The notes: generated by a model not told the origin, from the letters alone. A DNA stretch of 9,086 nucleotides from Mycoplasmataceae bacterium (GCA_031278855.1 JAITJR010000048.1:1-9086), one strand, 5' to 3'. Numbered from the stretch's first letter, positions 1-9,010 are shown. Numbers and translations are program-made.

Positions 1-1584
1 CTTAAAGACGATATTTGAATTCAGTTTTTTGTATCACAAGCTGACTTAGATGCTTTCACATTGGGTTACAATATTGAAACTTCCTTTGCCATGATGCAAT
101 TTTTGCAAGATACTTTAAGTGCCTGAAAAAATCCAGAAATAATTAATGAAAAAGATGAATTTGAAGCAGATCGTACAATATCGATTGGTTGTAATTCAAC
201 TCTTGCAGCCGTAGCATATGCTGATGGAATTGCTACTTTTGCTATTGGTGTTGCAGCTCTCTGCTCAGGAATGATTGGAAACGCCTTAGCGGCAGAAGCA
301 TTTGTAAATGCAACTTTTGCTTTGCTTTTTGCTTCGACGGCAACAGTGGGAATTGCATACCAAGCAAATGCCCGTGATGTTGCCAACCGACAAGCCGATG
401 TAATTCATCAACTAATTGAAGCATCTACAAAAGTATCCGACGCATTTCAAAAAGTAGGCGGCACAATACTGACGGTATATAGTAATATTATGGATCCTAA
501 AAAAGATTTCACTATTAAAGGAAATGCTTGTCGATTTGTCCAAAATCAATTAGTTTCGGTTGATGATGGTGTACCGTTCAATCAATTTGCAATTGATGTG
601 ATGCAAATAATTTCTGGTAAGACGATTAGTAATTCTGATGAAATTACTGGATTAAAAAATTTATCAGATGAGCTAACTAGTGCAAAATCTTGGGGTTTTG
701 ATACTTTTAAGTGGATCGTGAGTGGGGCCGTTGTGTATGTTGTTGATACACTTTTATTTGATTCGCTCTCAGGCGACACAATATTGTCTAAAGTAATCGG
801 AACCATAAATGATTATGCTTCTAATTTTTCTGCCGAAGAACCAAAATCATTTGCTCAATGCATGAATGGCGCGATTGAAAATTGGACTAACACAGCTAAT
901 AATAGATGTGCCAGCATATGTGAATGATTAAGCGGCTCAAAGAATCCGAGGGCTGATTTTCCTGCAGCAGCGTTGGCAGATGCTATCGAACCCGAACATC
1001 GACCAGGTCGACGAGCGGTTGCTGCTGTAGCAGCACCTGGCGCGGCGGAAGAAGTAGTTATTGATCACGGTCTTGACGAGGAAGAAGCGGCTTTTTTATA
1101 CGGTAGAGGTGATTATGATGCAACTAGACACTTACGAGGTTCGACTATTGGGGCTACTGTTTCCGTTATTTTCTTAACTTTGTTTACTGCTCTAGGCGCT
1201 GTTTATGGCAGTTTAGCTGATGGAATGCTGGAAAGAATCAATCAAAATGTTGGCAAAAACGGAAGTATTACCGATAAATTTGCGATTGATACTAATAGTG
1301 TTTATTCATTTAAACAACTTGATGACAAAATTGATGCTACCGTAGTTACTACTCAAGATAAAAAACCAATCGATATAAAAAGTGTGCAAACAATCGATTG
1401 GACGATTAATGCGGATGCGGTACCATACATTCATCTTTCTCAGGTAACGGGCTCTGCCACTACCACAATGGATTTAGTCAAAGTTCCGGAATCGCAGGTA
1501 GAAATCATTCTTAGTGTGACAGTGAAAATTAACGATGAAGCTTATATTACCCAATTTAGTTTTAATATAAACCCAGAAATTTAG
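1..1584 (+). CDS. Large Ala-rich membrane protein of unknown function (5'-partial, code 4)
   Basis: I do not recognise this protein. Reading frame 1 is open from the window edge to a TAG at 1582-1584 once TGA is read as Trp (TGA at 16, 124 and 925), giving 527 visible residues; the start lies upstream. Visible residues 66-90 and 100-120 form an Ala-rich hydrophobic hairpin, followed by a long helical-looking stretch. A weaker hydrophobic segment sits at 238-252. Residues 330-375 form a polar Ala/Arg/Glu linker containing GRGD at 368-371. A strong membrane helix follows at about 383-405, then a Thr/Val/Ile-rich, probably beta, C-terminal domain (about 415-527). This layout suggests a membrane-anchored surface or secreted protein; the orientation is not known. 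A helical pore-former-like fold is possible for the hairpin part but is only a resemblance in layout. The gene is convergent with the sugar operon and probably unrelated to it. That the frame is coding is well supported; function is unknown. Confidence 0.8.
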
Positions 1585-1610
1585 TAAAGTAATTTTAAAG
1601 TATTTATCGT

Positions 1611-1647
1611 AAGCAAAAGATGCAGTGTAGTGCTGCATCTTTTGCTT
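1611..1647. terminator. 15-bp hairpin terminator between convergent genes
   Basis: The arms 1611-1625 and 1633-1647 are perfect reverse complements around a 7-nt loop. The hairpin begins 26 nt after the stop of the left-hand + strand gene and 72 nt beyond the stop of the last operon gene on the - strand. The + strand arm ends in a T-rich stretch (TTTTGCTTT), but neither side has a long uninterrupted T tract. It probably stops transcription from both directions; the + direction looks the stronger. No other feature is seen in the rest of the 1585-1719 spacer. Confidence 0.75.
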
Positions 1648-1719
1648 TAACATTGGCCTATTCAAAAAAAGAATTTTCATCCATCCATTAGTAGTTAATA
1701 TTTTAATCATGAAATGTGA

Positions 1720-2577
1720 CTATTTTAATAAAGTCATCGCTCCATTGAGGTTTGCCTCGTTATGAGTGTGGCATTGTACCACTTTAAACATTTGTGGTAA
1801 CTGCGATTGTTTCATTAGTCGTTTAACTTCTTTTTTTAGTAAAGCCACAAATAATTTATTACTAGAAACTCCGCCGCCGATAAATACGTAATCAGGATCA
1901 AATGATATTGATAGGTTGATAATAGTTTTTGCTAAATGATAAATTGCTCGGTCGATTACTTTTTGAGCATATTTATCTTTAGCGTACCGCTCAAATAGTT
2001 GATAGCCATCCAATTTTTTATGAGTTGCCTTAAAATAATTATTTGTAATGGTATAAGTTGATGAAACCTGAGATATATTGACATAACGTTCATTTTTTAG
2101 TTCACTTAAGCCATTACCGACTTCACCTGCTCTACCATGTGAGCCTTTATATAACTGATGATTGATAATTAACGCTCCACCTATCCCTGTGCCGACTACC
2201 AACACAATCGCATTATTAATAGTTGGATTTAAACTTAGTTCATGTAGTGCGGCACAATTAGCATCATTTTCAATAAAAACAGGAATAGCATATTTTTTAA
2301 AAATTGTCTTTCAATTAACAGAATGATATTTTTTAATCCCACCCAATCCAGAAATCTGGCCAGTGTTACTATTAATGATTCCTAATGATGAAATTGCAAT
2401 TTTCATAATTTTATATTTTTGTTTTAATTGTTCATAAGTGCTAACTACAATTTTAGTAATCTCCTTAGCATCAATTAATTTATGGTAGCAAACAATATCG
2501 GACAAAACCGTTCGATATTGTTGATCAACAATTCTATATTTAAGTGCTGTCCCACCAATATCTAAAATTCAATACAT
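1720..2577 (-). CDS. ROK-family sugar kinase (glucokinase/mannokinase type) lacking the zinc motif
   Basis: This 285-residue protein belongs to the ROK family, whose bacterial members phosphorylate free hexoses such as glucose, mannose, fructose or N-acetyl-mannosamine in the cytosol using ATP. Visible motifs are the N-terminal phosphate-binding DIGGT (residues 6-10), the catalytic ENDAN (103-107, base Asp105), the GTGIGG loop (129-134) and a C-terminal FDPDYVFIGGGVS. TGA encodes Trp3 and the Trp after HSVN. The usual ROK zinc site is missing: the motif reads GEVGN, with Asn155 in place of His, and the CxCGxxGC cluster is absent, so the protein is slightly short. ATG at 2575-2577 lies 2 nt after the EIIA stop; no strong ribosome site is seen, which points to translational coupling. 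It is the last gene of the operon. Family is confident; the sugar is not known, and mannose is only a guess from context. Confidence 0.9.
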
Positions 2578-2579
2578 AT

Positions 2580-3041
2580 TTAAATAATATCAACCTGGTT
2601 AATTAATTGAAATAATTCTGCTTTATTTTTGACATTAGTTAAGTTATGACGAAATTGTTCATTGACTAATTTGCGAGCAATCGAAGATAGAATTTTAATA
2701 TGTTGATCGCCACTAACATCGTTAGGAATAGCTAAAGCAATCGCGACTTGTACTAGTGATCGATCAATGGAGTCTCAATCAATTCCGTTACTGAATTTAA
2801 AAATAAATACCCCAGCTTTACTAATCGCATCAATTCGTGCATGTGGAATCGCGACCCCATCGTTAAAACCAGTGCTACCTTCTTTTTCGCGATGTTTTAA
2901 ACCTTTATAACAAGCTTTTACATCCGTAGCCACACCATTTTCGACGAATTTTTGAGCAATGTACTTGAAGGCCTCTTTTTGCGAACTTACATTTACATCA
3001 AAATAAATGTGATCAATGTTAAATATATCTTTATTAATCAT
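2580..3041 (-). CDS. PTS EIIA component, fructose/mannitol type (stand-alone)
   Basis: This 153-residue cytosolic phosphocarrier takes phosphate from HPr and passes it to an EIIB domain. The active-site signature GVAIPHARI places the phospho-histidine at His67, the normal position for the fructose/mannitol EIIA (PTS_EIIA_2) family, and the length matches a single complete domain. TGA at 2775-2777 encodes Trp89; the stop is TAA at 2580-2582. Its ATG overlaps the end of the mannosidase gene by 8 nt, with a GGAG ribosome site at 3049-3052 inside that gene, 7 nt before the start. Its partner is almost certainly the EIIBC permease in the same operon, which lacks an EIIA domain. In E. coli MngA and FruA-type proteins the A domain is often fused, so the split and distant position is a local variation. 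Confidence 0.93.
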
Positions 3042-5685
3042 TACCTAACTCCATTCCAGTTGTCATACGGTATGTTTTGATTTCGTATGGATTAACTATA
3101 TCATCCTTAAAATTATGTTTGACCATTTTTTCCTTTAAATTTAATAGATCAACATTCACGGGTTGTTTATTTACATCCGTAAAAGTCAATTTAATGGGTT
3201 TTTCAGAATTATTGAAGCCACGAATCATTAAATCATCAGTGTATTCCATTTTTTTGACACACACAATGGTAAAGTCAGGATTATTAATAAGTGGTAACCG
3301 TAATTTCTTTTGAAAATCCAAATCAACATATAATGGCATAAAAAATTTGTCTAGAACCCGATATAACTTGTCGTAATTTTGCAACTGGTAATAGATTGCT
3401 TTAACATTGAAATTTAAAGCTAAATTTCAAATATTAGTCGATTTGGTTGTTATAAATCAGGCTAACTTAAAAGAAAGATTGGTTAATAATTGGGCATCGG
3501 GGGTAGGCAATACATATTCGTCTATACCACTAGCCCTTCCAGGCCGATAAATGAGATCACGCTTTCCCAAAGAACCCACACTACGAAATAATGTTAGATA
3601 AATGTGAGTGCATCCGCTTTCGTTGCGAGCTTCAACATTGTTTTCACCTAAAGTTAAAAAACCACTACGAATTTTATTATTTTGGATAAAAGCATATGAT
3701 TCATTTGTTCAAATGTCAGCAGGATATTCAGATCACTTTTGTTTTTTTCAGACCGCCTTATCGTGCTTATTATGGACGGGATGTTTGCAAGTGCAATATG
3801 CATGATTACAATAAATATCTTGTGTGAGTATATTGGCATGAGCCTTGATTAATCAGCGAGCATCTTTTACTTTATTATCAATGGTCATTTGGATGGAAAT
3901 GATGTCATTGTTGGTTAAATGAATATTTAACTCAACTGATTGTCTGATCGTTTCACCTTGATATCGGTTCGGTATTTCATAAATATTATGTAATTTGATC
4001 TTATGATATTCGTCACATGAGAAAATTTGATATCTGGATTCAATGATTTTATTAATTTTCCCTGGGTGTAATTTGGATGGTGAAAAATCATAAGAGTCAC
4101 CACAGTCGTGTTCAACATAAATTTCAAACATATTTTGATAAGTTTTTCTAAATTTCTTGTCAAAAATATTTAAAGTGCCGTCGCTGTTAATGCTAACATT
4201 TCAGCGGTTGTTATTAATAGTGCTAGCTAGCTTTAATTCATGACTAACCTTAGCAGGGATAATTTTAAAATGATTGATGCTAAATAAAGGTAATTTAGGA
4301 TTACGGATAAAAACTCGAAAACGAAAATAAGTGGGATTATTTGATACTTGTTTTCAACAATCAAATTTCAATTTTTCCTTGGTTTTTACATTTATTAAAT
4401 CAAAGTGTTCGTATTTAGTGAATAAAGTAATTTCATAAGGATTATTATTTTGTTTTTCATTTACGTTTGGATTAAAGATAATGAACTCCTCGTTTTGAAT
4501 GCTAAGCGATTCGCCGATAATTTTAATATTACGTGTAATCATTGAATTAACTAAATCATTAATTTGAATTAAACGATTTTTAATATCATTATTAGTTTTA
4601 TCGGTTACACACCCTCCTAAAGAATCGTGAGCTTGACAGGTTATTAATTTTTTTAAGATGTATTGGATAATTTCGTGCTTGTAATCACCACCAATACTAG
4701 CGAAATATGCTGATAATGGTTCCAATTTATTGAAAATATCATACTCAATTAATTTACATAGTGTTTTGATGTCGACTCTTTGCGAAGAGATAGTACGGTG
4801 CACCCGAGCAAAGGCAGGAGTGATTAGATTACCTCGTATGGTATCTAGAGTTGAATTTTGGGTATCAATGCATTTAACGAAATGGTCATAATCCGATAAA
4901 ATTCACTCATGTTGATGATCAATTTTATTCAATTCGCTAATAAATTCAGGGAGAAATTTCATAATTGGGGCTTGATCACCACCAAGTGGAATTAAAATAT
5001 TGTTATTACTAAAATTAGCTAGTCGTTTTATTTCTTGAAATTGAGCTTGAAATTTTTGGAAAAAATTCTTGACTTCAATTTTGATATTTTTTGGGGTAAT
5101 GGTGTTATACGGATATCATGTCCCCATTGGTCAGTAGCCATAACGCAAGTTATATGCCAAAACTTTGCTACCGTCTATTCCTATTCACCAAGCTGCTGAT
5201 GATTTTTGCATCTTTTTTGGATCAACACCACGTCAATAAATTAATTTATCTAGACCAAATTGTCGGTAGATTTGAGGCATTTGCTCATTTTGTCCAAACG
5301 AATCTGGAACATAAGCAGTACGTAAATAATCAGCATGATTATGATTTGCAACATAAATACCAATTAATAAATTTCGTACGAGCGATTCAGATGTAGTATT
5401 GAAAAAATCGGGTTGAATATATCATGGACCAACAATTAATTTTTTACGATTTAAAGTTTCCAATAATGTAAGACTAGTTTTTGGGTCATTAATTGCAAAA
5501 TAATCATCAATAATTGATGATTGGCCATCATAAGTAAAACTAAAAATATCACGATTTTTTAAATAAAAATTGGTGTAATGTTTAATGTTAGCATCTAGTA
5601 CTACTTCACAATCTTCACGTGTGAAAAATCATTCTTTGTCCCAATGTGTATGAGGGACGACATATACGGTTCATTTTTTCGCCAT
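3034..5685 (-). CDS. mngB: GH38 alpha-mannosidase, MngB-like
   Basis: This 883-residue cytosolic glycoside hydrolase (no signal peptide) matches the length of E. coli MngB, which cleaves 2-O-(6-phospho-alpha-mannosyl)-D-glycerate to mannose-6-phosphate and glycerate. GH38 landmarks are the N-terminal VPHTHWDKEW with zinc ligands His14 and Asp16, the nucleophile/zinc Asp128 in YVPDSFGQ, and the zinc His353 in CQAHDSLGGC. The C-terminal half looks like the beta-rich GH38 domain. About 16 TGA codons are read as Trp and only a couple of Trp are TGG, so under the standard code the gene would look broken; I see no frameshift. ATG at 5683-5685 follows the small membrane gene by 2 nt, with AAGGAA (5692-5697) 6 nt upstream. 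GH38 family is very sure. Whether the substrate is mannosylglycerate phosphate, a phosphorylated mannobiose or an N-glycan fragment is not shown by the sequence. Confidence 0.93.
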
Positions 5686-5687
5686 CG

Positions 5688-5990
5688 TTATTTCCTTATT
5701 GCATGTGACTCTAAGGATGCATTAGGTTTAACTACACCATTAGTTGGCTGTTTCTTTTTGAGATAACGTCGTATTAAAACTATTGTAAACATTGTGAAAT
5801 AACCAATTAATCCCACCCCAAAAAACACTCATCCAGCAATCACTAAAGATCAAATGATTTGAACAGTATTAGTTTGTGAGCCAACATGATATCCAATCAT
5901 TAACAAACAAAAACCAGCGACAAATAAAATAACAAAGACGGGAACCAGGGTGCCTAAAATAACTTTAAATAGTTTGTCTTTATCGAGCAT
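5688..5990 (-). CDS. Small two-helix membrane protein within the PTS operon
   Basis: I do not recognise this 100-residue protein. It has a short charged start (MLDKDK), a first membrane helix at about residues 8-32, a short polar loop (HVGSQTNT, 35-42), a second helix at about 44-73, a basic stop-transfer patch (RRYLKKK, 74-80) and a polar tail. Both ends are predicted to be cytosolic by the positive-inside rule. Two TGA codons encode Trp in the second helix. Evidence that it is real: its ATG overlaps the permease stop by one base (TAATG), a near-perfect ribosome site AAAGGAGG (6000-6007) stands 9 nt upstream, and its TAA lies 2 nt before the mannosidase ATG. Its stoichiometric linkage to the permease suggests an accessory or scaffold role for the EII complex, but this is inference. 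Confidence 0.8.
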
Positions 5991-7906
5991 TAGTTAGTGC
6001 CTCCTTTATTTTTCTTAAAGCAACGTTTACTTAATCATCGAAACGGTTTAGAAATTCATAAACCAAATCGTGTAAAACGTGAAGCTCATAATTCAAATCA
6101 ACGTTGAATTACATCGCCACAATTCATTCAATATTCAATTGCTCCCTTACGGCGCTTTTGATTGGAAGCATGTGCATAAAGACCGATCTTTTTACAAGCT
6201 TTTTTAGGATGAGTGAAAAGTAATTTAATGTTGGCTACGGTGTTGCGATGTTGTGTTTTTTTTATTTCTTTTCATTCCTTCAAATGAGCCATTTCTTGTG
6301 GATTAATTTTTTTACGTAATAACCCTAAACAGATAGCGGCCACAAAAGCACCACTCCAAAAGCATGCTAATCATACAAATACTCATCAAGCATAATTATT
6401 TTGAAATTGAGCAGTATTTCCATAAGTAAATAATCCGAGCGGTCCAGCGACCCCACCAATGAATTTAGCTCCTAGTAATACCGAAACAACTCCAGTAACT
6501 CCGCAACCAACCATGCAACTAGGAATGACTCGAATCGGATCAGCAGAAGCAAACGGAATCGCTCCTTCAGTAATCCCAAAAATTCCTGTTGGTAAACAAG
6601 TTTTACCCATCGCTCTTTCCTCACGAGTGAATTTTTTCTTGAACATGATGGTTGATAGTCATAGTCCCAGTGGCGGTACACAAATTGCGGCAATCATCCC
6701 TGATCATGGCACAAAATTAGCGTCTCACATACTCAATCCTTGCCCAGTTACATTTGATAATGATTGGTAAAAAGTGATGGTAGCAAAAATATTAGCAGTT
6801 TTATTGATTGGTCCGCCCATATCGATGGACATCATCATGCAAATGACAATGGCAATAACAATTGGGAAAGCAATCGATTGTTGCTGTAGCGATTGCAATC
6901 CATCAAACATCCCAATTACTAATTCAGCGATAATGGCACCAATACAATAACGAATGAAGATAGCTACCACAAATGTAACACACAAAGGAATGATTAAAAA
7001 TGGCACAATTGACTTTAGCATTTTAGGAAACTTTCAACTACGAATATATTTCACTAAATAACCAACCAAGAATCCCACAATAATAGCACCAATAAAACCA
7101 GCTCCAGGTTCGATCGGCATTACCACACCGCCAGTGTCTCCAGTATTAATATTGACACCTAATAATTTATTATCGTTAATTATTCAACCGCAGACTAATG
7201 CTGGAACTAATGCAGGTTTATCACCAATTGAATAAGCAATGTAAGCTGCGAATAAAGGAACCATTAGTTTGAATCCAGCAATTGCGATGTCCGCAATAAA
7301 CCTAACAAATGGTTTACCGCCACTTCAAATTACACTCATCAATGAGAATGTGCCGTTACTATCAGAATATAAATTCTCGTTACCAATAGCGTTGGCGATG
7401 GCTAACAATAAACCGCAGGCCACAATTAAAGGCATTGCTCACGAAATGCCCGTCATAATATGTGCTAATGGACCAGTTTTTTTCGTGGCGAACATATCAG
7501 TATTAGCTTTAGATGAAGCTGTAGTAGTATTGTGCTCATCGTCCAAAATTTTAGCTTGATCATAGGCACGATTAATTAAACCTTGGGGATCTTTAATTGC
7601 TGCCCCTACTCCAGTTATTAATATTCTTTTACCTTTAAAACGGGAAGTGTCAATTTTGACATCACTAGCAATGATCACAACATCGGCATTTTTAATTTCC
7701 GTATCGGTTAAAACAGTTTCTGCTCCAGTGGCTCCTTGGGTTTCGATTCTGACATTGTAACCTAATTTCTCACCGGTTTGTTTTAAAGCATCGGCTGCCA
7801 TATAAGTGTGAGCAATACCAGCAGCACAAGCTGTAATACCAACAATATTTTTGTTGGTATTCTCTTTTAACTGTGGGGATAATTTTGTTGGATTCATGTC
7901 TATCAT
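5990..7906 (-). CDS. PTS EIIBC permease, fructose/2-O-mannosyl-D-glycerate type, with basic C-terminal tail
   Basis: This 638-residue permease imports and phosphorylates a sugar. Residues 20-120 form an EIIB domain of the fructose type, with the phospho-cysteine Cys27 in TACAAGIAHTYMA (the usual Pro-Thr is replaced by Ala-Ala). A polar linker (121-145) leads to EIIC (146-530), with many hydrophobic helices and the family motifs GGPINKTA (364-371) and GITEGAIPFA (444-453, Glu447). No EIIA domain is present; the separate EIIA gene downstream supplies it. Residues 531-638 are an unusual basic, Trp-rich tail. The stop TAA overlaps the next ATG. I chose ATG 7904-7906, the first ATG after an in-frame stop; ATG 7895-7897 is also possible, and neither has a strong ribosome site. 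Pairing with a MngB-like enzyme favours a MngA-like substrate, but fructose-type EIIs cannot be told apart reliably by eye. Confidence 0.92.
6000..6007 (-). promoter_or_regulatory. Strong ribosome binding site for the small membrane gene
   Basis: On the - strand this reads AAAGGAGG, the best Shine-Dalgarno match in the operon, 9 nt before the ATG at 5988-5990 and lying inside the end of the permease gene. It suggests that the small membrane protein is translated efficiently and settles its start. Confidence 0.8.
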
Positions 7907-7921
7907 ATTAATTAACTCAAC

Positions 7922-8785
7922 TTAAGCGATGCCACCACACCTTAAATTAGCGTAAACATAAAAAGCAATTGGTGGAGCTTCGTTCGTCCATGGTTTTGGT
8001 GAAAAGGTAATTAAATAACTAATAGTGACAATGGTTTCGGTATCTTTTGCAAAAGGACGATATAAAGGAGTTTTAGTGTCTTTATTAAAAAGTTCTGTAC
8101 TTCATAAATATGGTAAATTTAAAATTTGGTAAAAAGCTTTGTTTGTATTATCATTCAGATAGTCTGGTATTTGCCCACCAAATGTAAGGTAATTAGAGCC
8201 AGCATAATTTTGATCTTTCTTTCATTCAACATTATCATTACCATTTTGCAAGCATTGAAATAACTTGAAGTTATCAGCATCATTAAATACTCATATCGGT
8301 TCATCGAGATTGCTAATACTTTGGGCTTTGATATTAGCCAAATGAACAGTGAAATATTGTTCACGGAATGTTTTATATCCAGGAATATTGGTGATATTTT
8401 GGTCATCACTGGCACCGATTAAATTTTTTCCATTTTGAATGTTACTATAAATCCATGTTTTCATTGGTGCAGTAATCTGATCTGATCAGGCATTAGCATC
8501 AGCTACTGCATCCTTGTATTTCTTATCATTTTTATCTACACAGTTTCAATAATTAACATCAGTATCATTTGGGGTGTGGGGAGTAAAAACACCAATGGTA
8601 CCTACGTTAATAATATTTTCATCAAGGTTAGCTGATACTGCTTCAGTTTGATATACCTGCATTATTTGTGAAATAACATGTGGTGATAAACCGCTTTGAG
8701 CACAAGACATGATGGATATAGTAGAAGCACTAACTATACCTATTCCTCCAATTGGAAGCATCAGCTTGAACCATTTATTTCTCAT
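7922..8785 (-). CDS. Predicted surface lipoprotein, first gene of the sugar operon
   Basis: I do not recognise the mature part of this 287-residue protein. The N-terminus is a classic lipoprotein signal: MRNKWFK charged start, a hydrophobic core rich in Gly/Ile/Ser, and a lipobox ending in IMSC, with Cys28 as the lipidated residue. The mature domain is polar and Asn/Asp/Thr-rich with several aromatic residues, as expected of a secreted soluble domain held at the membrane. TGA codes Trp at several places. The stop is TAA at 7922-7924, 15 nt before the permease ATG. ATG 8783-8785 has no ribosome site but sits 6 nt after a TATAAT box, fitting a leaderless message. Leading a PTS/mannosidase operon, it may bind or trim extracellular mannosides before uptake; that is inference. 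PTS permeases do not normally need a binding lipoprotein, so another surface role is possible. Confidence 0.88.
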
Positions 8786-8791
8786 AGTAAT

Positions 8792-8823
8792 ATTATAAAA
8801 ATACTACAGTATTTTCTGTGAAA
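8792..8823 (-). promoter_or_regulatory. Predicted promoter of the sugar operon, leaderless
   Basis: On the - strand a perfect TATAAT lies at 8797-8792, followed by ATTACT and then the ATG at 8785. The usual 7-nt distance from the last base of the -10 box puts the transcription start on the A of the ATG, so the mRNA would have no leader. The -35 region is weak: the best match is TTCACA (8822-8817) with a long 19-nt spacer. Leaderless messages and poor -35 boxes are common in mollicutes. Confidence 0.65.
8798..8815. promoter_or_regulatory. Perfect 18-bp palindrome in the promoter spacer (candidate operator)
   Basis: The sequence AAAATACT-AC-AGTATTTT has two perfect 8-nt arms around a 2-nt centre and abuts the -10 box of the operon promoter. 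A dyad of this size placed between -10 and -35 is typical of a dimeric repressor site. No regulator gene is present in the window, so the protein that might bind it is unknown. It could also form a weak hairpin, but it lies upstream of the predicted transcript. Confidence 0.6.
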
Positions 8824-9010
8824 TATCAATTAAGATTAGTATTTTTTTTGATGAAAATAAATTAACTGATTAGTTTACTATGAATATTATGCTGCTAAAA
8901 GTGGATAACAATTTTATTTTAAAAAAACTTAATATCTTTATTTGCTGGGTAAATACTTACCATTATTAAAACGCCCATATTTTGTATATTTTTGACCAAA
9001 TTTAGTGGGT
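8816..9010. other. AT-rich intergenic region without a convincing gene
   Basis: This stretch separates the operon promoter from the right-hand + strand signal. It contains a T8 run (8842-8849), a DnaA-box-like 9-mer AGTGGATAA (8900-8908, one mismatch to the consensus), a short inverted repeat GGTAA-ATAC-TTACC (8948-8961) and a 29-codon ATG-started frame on + (8880-8969) with no ribosome site. None is strong enough to call as a functional element. Confidence 0.5.

Noticed and set aside
925..927. Apparent stop codon splitting the left-hand membrane protein into two genes
   Set aside because: It is TGA, read as Trp in this organism; the frame continues without interruption to TAG at 1582-1584, and the other long genes need the same reading.
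3034..5685. Mannosidase as a degraded pseudogene with many stops
   Set aside because: All internal stops in the frame are TGA at plausible Trp positions, catalytic residues are intact and the length matches MngB.
6459..7559. Open frames on the + strand opposite the EIIC domain
   Set aside because: They mirror the low-stop composition of the permease coding strand and have no start signals or recognisable products.
7907..7924. Lipoprotein and permease lie in the same reading frame, suggesting a fusion or readthrough
   Set aside because: The separating codon is TAA, a true stop in code 4, and the permease has its own ATG five codons later.
8900..8908. DnaA-box-like sequence in the right intergenic region
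   Set aside because: A single copy with one mismatch is expected by chance in AT-rich DNA; there is no cluster, and no dnaA or dnaN gene in view.
8948..8961. Inverted repeat GGTAA-ATAC-TTACC
   Set aside because: Only 5-bp arms, unrelated to the operator palindrome and not placed on a clear promoter.
8880..8969. 29-codon + strand frame starting with ATG
   Set aside because: Too short, no ribosome site, no recognisable motif, and in very AT-rich spacer.
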